Origin: Pyrenochaeta sp. MPI-SDFR-AT-0127
Lineage: Eukaryota; Ascomycota; Dothideomycetes; Pleosporales; Cucurbitariaceae
Reading direction: 5' to 3'
DNA length: 64,000 nucleotides
Assembly (NCBI GenBank): GCA_020747015.1
Contig: JAGTJM010000075.1
Coordinates: 81,725 to 145,724, forward strand
Shown one piece after another: positions 1-10,364 of this stretch (position 1 is the first letter of the stretch; each line of letters opens with the position of its first letter). The notes under the pieces were generated by a model. That model made no database searches. It was not told where the DNA came from and saw nothing but the letters and a program-made list of their open reading frames with translations. The position numbers and the translations under genes were made by a program.

Positions 1-7
1 TTACTAT

Positions 8-2270
8 CTACTCTCCTGACGCTTTTGAAGCCTGAGACTCTGTAATCTCTCTCTCTGCTTGTTTTATCATTAACTCAACGTCCTCGTCCCATATGATATT
101 ACCTTCCTGCTTTAAGAATACGCCATGTGATAGCTTGCTCGCCAGCCAATTCTTCCAACACTCTAAATGCTCGATCGTACGAGCTGACAGCCTTGCTCTC
201 TCCCGGCTTATTGTTCTCCGCGCGCCGCTGAACACTCTCTCCGCCTCAGCTGACATTGGTGGGATAGAGAAGATATCGATTGCGAGACGTGATAGGTCGG
301 GATAGGCGTGTCGTTGCCGTTGCTCGAGCCACCATTTGAGTGCGGAGTCGTCTCCGATAGAGAAGGGAGGAGCCTGAGGTGAAAGAGACGGTACTTGCGC
401 TGCGGAGAAAGTATTTGCTGAATACAAACCTTGATAAAACGCTCGAATTCATCCCCTTCTTCGGCCTCATCCTGTAAATAGACTCTTCGCTTCCACCGCT
501 GATGAGCTGAGAGCTCTTCTTGAGGTTTTGGCCCAGTAGATAAGGCTGTTTTGTAGTTACCCCAGAGCTTACGAGCCGCGTTGATCGCTGGGTCAATGTA
601 GCTAGATTGATGAGCCCACTGAGACGTTAAATATCGCTCGCGGAGGCTTGGATGAAGAAGAAGAGCAGCTACATAGACAGGAGCATCATCTGTAAGCTTG
701 TAGTAGTCGTCAAATTTGTACCAGCTTGTCAGAAGACGCTCCATCATCACCCTATTACTCTTATATTGCTGCTTGGCCTCGTCGTAGTGCGTAAGAAGGA
801 AGTCCATGCCACTAAGCACCTGATCTAGCGTAGAAGTATCCCATTCAGTATCCTTAGTGACCTCGTAGAAGGGTTCAAGGAAGTCGTGTAGCTCTTGTAG
901 CTCCTGCCAGTGACTTGGAAGGAGATAGTCAAGTAGTAGAGAGGGCTCTGCTTTTATCCGTGTGTCAATAAAGTTGTTAATCTTGCCATGGAGACTAAGA
1001 GCGACGTGGATCATAAGATACCAGCTATTCCAGCGTGTCTTGTTGTCGCGAGGTATCATGCGGCCGGCTTGACGAAGGAAGGACTGATAGAGCTGATCTG
1101 ACGACCTTATATAGATCACAAGGTTATGGAGCATCCCAATAGCGCCTAACTTACGCCACTCCGCCGCGCTGACCTGTCTTTCCAAATTGCCCTTAGTCTC
1201 ATTCTTAGAGAGTAACGCAATCTGCCGAATAGCCTCCTCCGAGGCCTCTTTATCTTTGCCAAAGAGGAAGGCTTGTACAGCGAGGTTGATGATGTGGCCA
1301 TTGCAGCGTAGGCGGTGTTGTGTAGGGTTGAATTGAGGTATTAATTTTGCGATAGCTCGTAGCATTGTATCGCTGCTATAGGCATTGTCAAGCGTAAACC
1401 AGCCAATTCGATCCTTAACGCTGTATTGCTCAACAACGCTTATAAAGATCTCTGCTTGAGCCTCTCCACTGTGAGTGCCAGGCAGCTCTCTAAGCGAAAG
1501 TAGTGCCTTTTGGACCTTGCGCGTGCCTGCGTCTACGAAGTGAGCAACTATTGCTTGTAGGCTCTTATGATTTGGCGCACTCCAGAGGTCGACTGTGAAG
1601 TGTATAAGCGAGAGAGAAGCTTGTAGCCTCTTCATAATTGCCGACTGGTGGAGGCGGAAGGAATCGTCAAGTTGTTGGGGTACTAGAGATCGGCTTTGCA
1701 TGACAATATCGACGGCCATATAGTTGATAGAGTAGATGAGGGTGTAGATCTCTGCCCAGTCAGGGATAGAGAGAGGGAGACCTCGACGCGCGATGAGCTG
1801 GATGAGAGCCTCGTTATAGGCTTCCTTGTTGATAGCGGCCTTCAGATGCTTCTCTTGCTCTATATTACGACCTTCTTCACGTGCCTTTTGCTTGCTAAAG
1901 AGGCCTTCAATAGAGCCCTCAACTGCAACCTTCTTCTCTGATGGCGGCGCAGCTATGCGGATACCGTGTGTGAGTAGGTGTTCCGAATTCGATTGTGGGC
2001 AGACTGCTTGAAGTTACACTTCTTGCAATAGAAGATTCTCTGCCTATGAGCATTTCTTGCCAGCTCATCCACGTGTGGATCCCGACTTTCTTCCCATAGA
2101 TCAGTACAGACAATTATCCTAGCCTTACGCTTTTCAGTGTTAGTCGAAGGTTCTGCATAAGGAAGCTCGGAATCGTCTCGTAGGGCTTCGATATTAGAGG
2201 TTCTAAGCTTTGTAAGAGTGGCATTATCGTCTGAATCAATATTAATTATGCTAGGCTTATTAGAGGACAT
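8..2270 (-). mobile_element. hAT-family transposase, slightly damaged, left end cut by window
   Basis: DDE transposase of the hAT superfamily. It starts at the ATG at 2268-2270 with an acidic leader and a BED-like zinc finger (CKKC at about 2020-2040). The long catalytic body runs from about 1990 to 430. A 56-bp intron at 374-429 (GT...AG, phase 0) joins it to the C-terminal hAT dimerisation domain, recognisable by the WW...YPDLSRLA and SAEAERVFSGARR segments, ending in TAG at 8-10. The zinc-finger frame runs into a stop at 1953. The body frame is reached only by a one-base shift near 1990, exactly where the HxxLTHG half of the finger should follow, so I infer a small indel in the finger. The rest of the frame is open for over 600 codons, so the copy is fairly young. 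The left terminal repeat lies outside the window, and I could not place the right one. Confidence 0.85.
374..429 (-). other. Intron in hAT transposase
   Basis: On the minus strand the intron runs GTTTGT...CCTCAG for 56 bp. Removing it joins ...ERFIK to APPFSIGDD in phase 0 and restores the dimerisation domain. Confidence 0.75.
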
Positions 2271-2432
2271 GGTGGTAGTGCTAAGGGTAGTAGCTAACTC
2301 GTGTATTTACCTGAGATGGACGCGTTTTGGTATTCTGCCGCGTTTTCTAACCAATCGGAAGCCTTAGCGGCTTACCGCCTATAGAGGCTCACCCGTCAAC
2401 ACCAACAAAACAGCCAATACAGTCACATGAAA

Positions 2433-2881
2433 AAAGTTTCTTCCGCTAAGCGATTTTACACCAAAACTACCACTTTTCATACTAATATTACTCGCTATCT
2501 ACATGTTTAACCCTTTTAAAAGTAATAATATCTATAAAACTTTACTAAAACTGTAGTTTAGTTAAGAGTAAAATTAAAAATAAAATTCTTTTACTATATA
2601 ATATATATTTAAAGATAAGAAAGATTAATTTTCCTCGAATTTGTATGTAAAAAGCGACCTTTTCTACTTTTTTCTACCTTTTTTCTAGAAATGACTATGC
2701 ATACTATACTTATAAGTATATATTCTAATGTTTATAATTTTTAATAAAATAATAAGATATTATCTGTTTTACTTTTCAATTTTAATATATTTTAATGAAA
2801 ATTTAAAGAGTTAGGGTTATCTTATAATTACTAACTTTTTAGTGTAGGTTGGTGGGGAAAAAACTTGGCGGAAGAAACTTT
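2433..2881. mobile_element. AT-rich MITE-like element with 18-bp inverted ends
   Basis: The sequence at 2433-2450 is the inverted repeat of 2864-2881, with 17 of 18 bases matching (AAAGTTTCTTCCGC[T/C]AAG). The next bases are also loosely similar in inverted orientation. The 449-bp interval is strikingly AT-rich, unlike its flanks, and has no coding capacity. This fits a small non-autonomous DNA element eroded by RIP. No clear target-site duplication was found. Its right end overlaps the stop codon of the FtsJ-like gene (2880-2882). Confidence 0.6.
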
Positions 2882-3964
2882 ATTCAAGTGACTGTATTAA
2901 CGCCTCGTCCACGATACTTTCAGTTCGAACACGGTTTTCCTCATACTCGGCATCGCTTCCAAACGTTGCTGTGTACCACTCCTTCTTCCAGGTTGCTATA
3001 GCTGTAAGGAAACACAGGCTTTCAGGTTGCATCCGCTCAGCGACAACGTAGAACGACGATCTAATTGCGTGTTTCTTCCTTGGCTTGAACAGTCGGAGTG
3101 AGGAGAACTTGCTTAGGGTGTGCAATAATGCGACAGTATCCCAAGCGTCGAGTTTGTGTAGCAGCGCGACGATTGTACCATCCTTCTTAACACGCTGCAG
3201 TGCTAGGACGAGCTGACTTGTCAGCAGCCGCCATGCTTCGCGTTTTTCACGATACTCCGCTCTGGAATGCATTCGAAGGACTTGCCCGTCACAGAAGATG
3301 AGGTCGAATGTTTTGCCATGGAATGGACGGTATGATAAGAAGTTGGTAGCGTCAGGGTGCTCCGATGGGATATTTGTAACATCCATCTCCGCCGATAGCA
3401 TTGTGATATCCAGAAAAGAGACCTGAATCCGTGGGTCTCCTTGCCAACGAGGCAGCAGAATCTCATGACCGCCTTGCGAAACAGGTAAACTGATTCCATA
3501 GACCCTGGCATTGCAATTTACTTTCAGAATAGAAGCAGTGAAGCCGCCAGGTGCCATGCAGAGATCGAGGACAGAGAGATGTCTGTCAAGCGCGGACGCT
3601 GGTCGTAGAGCCGACGTAGTGTTGTGAAGTTCGTCACCGATTTGAAACATCATGTTGTAAAATATACGTTTGCCGGAGTCGTCTGCATGATCAGCACGGG
3701 AGCGCTGTGCTTTGAAGTGGTTGTCTCCTTGAGGATTCTCCCATCCCTGCCCAGAGATTCAGCGTCGATCGTGAAATATTCAACAGTCCAGATATTGCGC
3801 AAACTTACCCTGCGTCTTAGATCCGTGAGCTCCCTAAACACAGCAACATTTTCCAGAAGGTACTCTTTGACGATTGCGTTCGGACTTCGGTTTGGCATCG
3901 TGTCCGGTGACAGTGTGCGATCCATATCGCCTGGGGTGTCGTTTTGAGGCATGTTGTTTGACAT
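2880..3964 (-). CDS. FtsJ-like SAM-dependent RNA methyltransferase
   Basis: Class I methyltransferase of the FtsJ/RrmJ fold, a family that methylates ribose 2'-OH in RNA. Exon 1 is 3964-3809, an intron occupies 3808-3747 (62 bp, GTAAGT...GGGCAG), and exon 2 is 3746-2880, giving 340 aa. Splicing restores the continuous family segment ending LTDLRRR/GWENPQGDNHF. Motif I (LDLCMAPGGFTAS) binds SAM, FDLIFCDG supplies the acidic motif IV residue, and a KKDG..VALLHK segment holds the later lysine. A long N-terminal extension (KEYLLENV.VFRELT) is common in the mould members I know. The start is the ATG at 3964; the longer open frame begins only with GTG. The stop codon TAA lies in the terminus of the AT-rich element, so the natural C-terminus may have been altered. 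The target RNA is unknown. Confidence 0.85.
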
Positions 3965-4979
3965 TATTGTCGTCTTCGAACGGACCACCTCTAGATTTGC
4001 ATGTAAGACAGTAAATCTGACGACGCGTTACTTTTCTCGTCCTTTGTCGGAAACCAAAAGCAAAATGAATATTGGAATGCCCTGTCAATAAGTGAACACT
4101 ACCCACCCGAAACGTGGGCATCTTGTGTGACGGACCGCACCACACCTTCTTTGAAGTTCCTTGCACTTCTCTGGATCCACGTATTCGTTGGCTTGCATAC
4201 TGCGTCTGACACTGTCCAATGAATTTGATGTCCTACATCCTATGATGAATCGGTCCATGCGTTCAAGGACAAAACGGGTGCCTCTCATTGGCGAAAGATG
4301 ATGGTAAACAAATGGGACGTGCCGTTCCCACCGTGTGCCATTACCACCGTGGTTTTCTGATATTTGCGCCGCCACTGCGCTGAAACCCGAAATTTCCCTT
4401 AGCAATATGATACATCGACATCACCGATCTATTGGCTAGAACGCACATAACATCAATTAAACGGTGTCTGTTCCCCTTTTGCGCAGGTATCACTTCACAC
4501 AGAGAGTAAATAGGTGATCAGCGGGGTAAGCGATAAGACTGGGCGGGCCTACACCTTGATGTGGGTGGCTGAAGCAGAACGCTAGTATGTATCAGTCAAT
4601 TACGACAGCCACGCAGCGTAATATCCCAAAACGTAATAGCGTTGCTCCATGCAACGAGCTCCGTCAGCATGTGATCTGACGAGCCCAGTCCAGTTGTCTG
4701 CAATCCTCAACAGGATAATAGCAAGCAGCGGAACAGTATATCGATATCATAATAAAGTACATTAGCTTTATGAGTTTGTTGAATCACGTTTAGAAAGCTT
4801 TGTTGGATACCAATTCACCCAGAAAGAGAGGCTTATCTGAGCACTCAAGTCTGCGGGACCAAAAGAGAATGACCATGACGGAAATCGGGTGTTTGCTCGA
4901 TTAGGAAAGCCATTGATTGAGCTCTATGCGTCATAAATGATGTTCTAGACTGGAGCGAGGGCCGATATGCAGCAAAAGC
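3965..4979. other. Intergenic, no gene seen
   Basis: Short open frames on the minus strand (3834-4166, 4085-4405) resemble no family I know and partly overlap the methyltransferase 5' end. I see no repeat ends or RNA genes. Confidence 0.5.
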
Positions 4980-5867
4980 TGCAAAAAACTGGAGTCGTGG
5001 CCATCAATGATAAGAAGCCTATAGGTTCCAGCAGGCTTCGCATGCGTATCGAAGTGTTCAAGCCAGGAAAGCGCTAGATCATTATTAGTCCAGCCATTAG
5101 GCTAACTTCAATGACCCAGTCTCGTGGTAGATCCTTAGTGAACCAGGTTGAGATAAGAACCCTGCCTGCAAAGATGAGGAAGGGTGGGATAATGCGCCCC
5201 GTCAAGCCGACGCCTTGTACAAGGGTAACCCACTCGCGATCACCAGGCTGGAGCTTCTTTCTCTTCCCAGGCTTCTCTGAGCCTGTTACTACTGGCTGAG
5301 AAGTTATCTTACCCATCAGGAATCCAGAGTCGTCAAACTTATACATGTCCTCATCTATAATGCCGTACTTTGCCTTTATGTTCTGAACCAGCGTGAACCA
5401 GGGCTGTATAACCACTGGATCTTCGCAGGCGGCTCGCTGGCGATCATACGGACGGCAGTTGTCAACCCAGTTCTTGCCAACGACTAGCTTATAGCGACGT
5501 GTTGTTAGTCTATTAGCCATATCTCGTACGTCTGCCTTTGACGGGGGTATACCACGTAAATTTAGGTCAAGTATACGCTGTACAATCGCCTCCTCTTCTA
5601 GTTTTGTCAAACCTTTTTTATTTGGCTCGCAGTCGCGTCGAGAGCGTTTTCCGTCGCGTCGTTCGCTGTACTGTTCTTCGAGGAACCTTGTACATTGCCT
5701 CAGCGTGTCATAGACTTTTAATTTGATTATTTTGGATATCAGAGATAGCAAGCTGTAGGTCAGCTTCAGTATAAGTTCTAAGAGCTTGGTGTTGTTGCGA
5801 CATTAACGTGTTGTCGTAGCGCAGGCGTTTTGGCGGAGTTAGTGGGGCGCTCGGTTGGGAAACACGT
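4980..5867 (-). pseudogene. Truncated pogo/Fot1-like transposase
   Basis: Fragment of a pogo-type (Tc1/mariner superfamily) element. The start is the ATG at 5801-5803, followed by a Psq-like helix-turn-helix (YTEADLQLAISDIQ). The frame breaks near 5720. The Tc5-type HTH (RRYKLVVGKNWVDN) and the start of the DDE domain (YKFDDSGFLMGK) run from about 5700 to 5110. After another frame change, WLEHFDTH...LLIIDGHDS is readable to about 4980, where similarity stops. The right end ...AACACGT at 5867 matches the right terminus of the pogo element at 27138, so that end is intact. The left half, including the last catalytic Asp and the tail, is missing. The intact end lies about 450 bp upstream of the Argonaute start codon. 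Confidence 0.8.
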
Positions 5868-6321
5868 TGTGTATATAATAATCCTCCTTTAGCACAAATA
5901 TGAGGCTCTGGGCCGGCAAAACGCGTGGAGGCCGGATTGAGTTCACCGGTCAATATCGGCTGTAATTGGGTGGTTAAGCAGGTGGAAGCTCAACCCAAAA
6001 GACGTCACACTATACGAACATCACTGGTGCAATCAGGAATGAAAGGCTTTGTTTCGCGGGATCAGTGCGTCAGTGTTGGCATTACCCCGCACTTGGACCT
6101 CAGGCGAGGAGCTCCATCATCCCATGCTACTGCGGTGTACTTTGGCTGTTAGAAACGCTCAACTGTGCCATCACCACTATCTCAATTTGGCGATAGCTCC
6201 CATTGCACCTGGTTTTCAGATCTGAATTTCGTCATGAATCGTCGTACTCCGTTTTTCTGATGAAGCCGAAGTGATTCAACTACTGCTTTAATCATTGAAT
6301 CCAAGCGAACCGCTTCATCAA
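5868..6321. promoter_or_regulatory. Upstream region of the Argonaute gene
   Basis: This 454-bp interval between the pogo terminus and the Argonaute ATG must contain the promoter. I see no convincing TATA box or known operator. Confidence 0.3.
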
Positions 6322-9300
6322 ATGTCCGGAAATCCGCCTGGACGTGGGCGGGGGAGGGGGAGAGGCCGCGGTAATGAAGGGATACCCTTCCACCATAGAG
6401 GGGGTGGAACAGGCCCTCGCGGGAATTTTGGCGCACCACAAGGAGACAGAGGAAGAGGCCGTGGAGACTTTGGTGCCCCGCGAGGAGACCGAGGGAGAGG
6501 TCGTTGGGGTTATGGTGCACCACGAGGAGGGGGAAGAGGTCGCGGAGGACCACCTATGGAGGTTGAGGTCTTCAGGCAAGTCTAACGTGATGCATGATGC
6601 AGGTACCTCCCAATACTGATGAAGCGTACACTCGTAGGCAAGGCGATGGGCGGCTTCCAGTCCCTGATAAGGAAGTTGAGCGAATCGAAAACAGATCTGC
6701 AGTAGAAGCGAAGAAAAAGAAGCCCACCGAAACAAATCCGCAAAAGCCAGGTTATGGAACTGCTGGGCGGCAAGTTATACTCTGGACTAATTACTTCAGC
6801 CTCTATTCACAGAAAGATCTGGAGCTCTATCGCTATAGTGTTGCTATTACAGCGGACAGTAAAGGTAGAGTGCCCGTAGGCAAGAAGGCCAAGAGAATTG
6901 TCCAGCTTCTCTTGGAAGAGCACTTCCTCCCTCACGGACACAACATCGCAACAGATTTCAAGTCAAACCTCATTTCTCGACATGAGGTTGAACTTGAAAA
7001 AGACGAGTATCTCGTCACTTATAGGCCAGAGAAAGAAGATAACCCAGCCCCAAACGCACCGCAGCACCGTTGTCGTGTCCAATTCACGGGGTCGCTGACG
7101 CTCTCCGAGTTAATCAACCACTTGACCTCAACGCAAGCCGGTTTAATGTTCGGTTCTCAAGAAGAAATCATCCAAGCCATGAACATCGTACTCGGTCACC
7201 ATCCGAAAGCCCAACCTATGGTGGCAACGATCGGAGCGAACCGACACTTCGACATAAATGCTGGCGCGCAAGAGAGAATGAGCCTCGGCGCCGGCTTACA
7301 AGTGATTCGAGGGTTTTTCATGAGCGTCCGAGCCGCAACCGCCCGCGTCCTCGTCAATGTGCAAGTCAAGAACATGGCGTTCTATGAGGAAGGACCTCTT
7401 GATAAGGTCATGATGGCCTTCATGTCAGCCAATGGCCCCAATATGGTCAATCTACTCAAATTCGTAAAGAAACTGTCCATTGACGTGACTCATATCAAAC
7501 GGACGAATAACCGAGGTCAGCGTATCCCCAGAATCAAGACAGTTCAGGGTTTCGCAACAAAAGATGATGGCCGCACACAGGCACATCCTCCAATAGTGTC
7601 AGGATTCGGCGCTGGCGCAAAGGAAGTACAATTCTTCCTAGATAACACCTCCGGTTCTTCCGCAAGCACATCTGCGTCTGCAGGAGGCGGAGGTGGAGGT
7701 GGAAAGAAGGGTAAGAAAGGCATCAAAGCCGGTCCGGCACCGCCATCTACCGGAAGGTATATCAGCGTCTTTGACTTTTTCAAAGAGAGTAAGCCTACGA
7801 TGCATTTGGGAATACGTCACCATTGCTAATGGTACCAGCGTACAATATTGTAGTCAAGGACCCGACGTTACCGGCCATCAATGTCGGAACCAAAGATAAT
7901 CCTTCATACCTACCAGTCGATGTGTGCGACGTGAGAGTTGGGCAGCCTGCAGGGACAAAATTGAGCAGTTCGCAGACGCAGCAAATGATTCGTTTTGCTG
8001 TACGGCGGCCTCTCCAGAACGCTCAATCCATTGTTACTTCTGGCGGCAGATTGCTGGGATTCGAACCAACGAATCCAACATTGGTGCGCACAATCTAACT
8101 TAAGATCAGCACACACTAACACCTACGTAGAATGCCTTTGATATCAACGTACCACCGAAACTGATCACTGTCCCTGGCCGAGTGTTGAACGTCCCGGCAG
8201 TCAAATATTCCGGGACGAACACGGCAGTACCGAGGTTTGGGAGCTGGAACATGCAATCAGTGAAGTTTGTCACAAAGTCAGATTTGCCCTCCTGGACATA
8301 TCTACGCATTTCTTTTGGTGGACGTAGCTCATGGCGATCCGACCAAGATTTTATCTTCAAACTCAACGAATTGCAAGACAAACTCAGAGAGCTTGGAATA
8401 TCGGTTAACGACTACATGCAAGGGATGCACATCTCTCCAAATACCCAACAAGTGGAGTCAGAGATCGACCACTGGATCCATCGGTTTGCCATCAACCCGA
8501 ACCGGCCGAAATTGATTCTGGTAATCATCCCGGACGGAGTGATGACTCCGGTCTACAACCGCGTAAAATACATGTGCGACGTGAAAGAAGGTATCCTGAA
8601 TGTCTGTGTTCTTGAGTCGAAGTTTTCTAGAGCAAATGCGCAGTATCTGGCCAACGTTGGACTGAAATTCAATCTGAAACTAGGTGGTCGGAACCACTCG
8701 CTCGATCCTTCAAAATTAGGATTTATCGCACAAAGGAAAACCATGGTCGTCGGAATTGATGTCACTCATCCCTCTCCAGGGTCTTCATCGAAAGCTCCAA
8801 GTGTCGCTGGTATAGTCGCCTCAGTTGATGAGTGGCTGGGACAATGGCCAGCCGAAATCCGCATCCAGCCTGCTCGTCAAGAAATGGTTGATGGTTTGGA
8901 GGCAATGTTCAAGTCACGTCTTCTGCTCTGGAGGGACAGAAACAAAACGCTACCAGAAAACATTCTCGTGTACAGAGACGGCGTGTCAGAAGGTCAATAC
9001 GACATTGTTTTAGACCAGGAACTCCCCTGTCTCCGTGCTGCATGCAAAACGGTATATTCTGCTCCGGATATCAAGGCTGGCAAGCCACGCATAACTATCA
9101 TCATTGTTGGGAAGCGGCACAACACATGTTTCTACCCCACCAAAAAGGAAGAAGCGGATCGAGGAGGAAACCCAGTAAATGGCACCGTTGTTGATCGTGG
9201 CGTTACTGAAGCTCGCAACTGGGATTTTTTCCTCCAAGCGCACGCCGCGATCCAAGGCACCGCCCGACCGGCCCATTACTATGTCATTTACGACCAAATC

Positions 9301-9606
9301 TTCCGAGACATCAAAGTACCAGCGCAATTCTCAACTGCTGCGGATGCCCTCGAGGATCTGACGCATAACATGTGTTATCTCTTCGGAAGGGCAACCAAAG
9401 CTGTGAGTATCTGTCCTCCAGCGTACTATGCTGATCTGGTCTGTACGAGAGCTCGGTGTTACTTGAGTGGATTGTTTGATCCTTCGCCGTTATCAAGTCC
9501 CGATACGAGCTCGGTGGGAACGGGCTTCGGAGGTGCGTCTCAAACTCCAGACTCTAGCCTGGTGACAATTCACCCCAACGTGAAGAATGCTATGTTCTAC
9601 GTGTAA
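6322..9606 (+). CDS. Argonaute protein, slicer residues intact
   Basis: Small-RNA-guided RNase of the eukaryotic Argonaute family, 1048 aa. Exons are 6322-6561, 6603-7788, 7839-8083 and 8131-9606. Introns 2 and 3 (50 and 47 bp) are firm: they restore DFFKETYN and NPTL/NAFDIN. Intron 1 (about 6562-6602, CTAAC branch at 6582) is less certain at its donor. Residues 1-80 are an RGG/GRGRG-rich disordered tail. The N domain follows, then PAZ (about 330-515, ending VCDVRVGQPAG), MID, and PIWI (about 740-1030). The catalytic tetrad is visible: D767 in GIDVTHP, E808 in RQEMVDG, D840 in YRDGVSEGQ and H928 in QAHAAIQGT, so cleavage activity is predicted. The protein ends in FYV, close to the FxA/V-type end of other Argonautes. 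The start is the ATG at 6322; the upstream frame has only TTG. It is followed 758 bp later by the NFX1-type helicase gene on the same strand. Confidence 0.95.
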
Positions 9607-10364
9607 AAGTTGCGGTCTGACTGTCTTGGCTGATGGAGTACGGGAGCAAATGAAGCTTCTGGACAAAAATTTGGGTTGGATAGAGCAATTGGATAAATTG
9701 TGTTTTCGTGCTTGTGCATTCTCCTCTTCCGAATGGTTAGGAACATTGCTCTGCCAACAGAAGGGGAGGATTGATAGTGTCGAACTGGGCCTTTGGATTA
9801 GCGCTCGGTTTTGGGGCTGTTTGCGATGCAAGGGATGTCATCCGCCTGAAATATCGGAAAGGGTAAAATTAGTGTGTTTCGCTGCCTAGGCAAACATGTG
9901 TCAATGAATGAATTTCTTTATCATCAAATATCTCACTACCCATTTCCTATCAAATTCTCGGTTGGCGGGCTTGAGGATGTTGACATGCGAGGTAGCCTTG
10001 TGCGTGCCATTGGGTCGATGGTACCCATTTGTTCAATGGTCCAGGTGCGCATGGATTTGTTGTATTGCAAGGTAAGTTACATTTTATTTGCAATGCATAT
10101 TGGTCATATTTGTTATAGGTAGATGTAGCCATTCCGCAGTTCGGTGGGTGGTTCTCTCTGTGTCAACGAATGAACTGTCCATCGCATAGGCGGGGTAGGT
10201 GCTTGCCCCCTTGCCTTGACAAGCACGTTTCAGCTCGAGAAGCCTGGATTGTTTCTTGCTCCCCTCAACACATTATTTGGGCAAGCTTGTTGTCTATAAA
10301 TCCTCGCTCCAAGATTACGCATGTGCACGCATATTGCCTCGCTGGGGCGAGAGATCACGCCAAA
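9607..10364. promoter_or_regulatory. Argonaute to helicase intergenic interval
   Basis: 758 bp between two genes on the same strand, holding the Argonaute 3' UTR and the helicase promoter. Open frames here are short and unlike any family. I see no repeats. Confidence 0.4.

Noticed and set aside
8056..8067. GGGATTCGAACC, the inverse of a tRNA B box
   Set aside because: It lies inside Argonaute coding sequence (LLGFEPTNP) and no cloverleaf can be formed around it.
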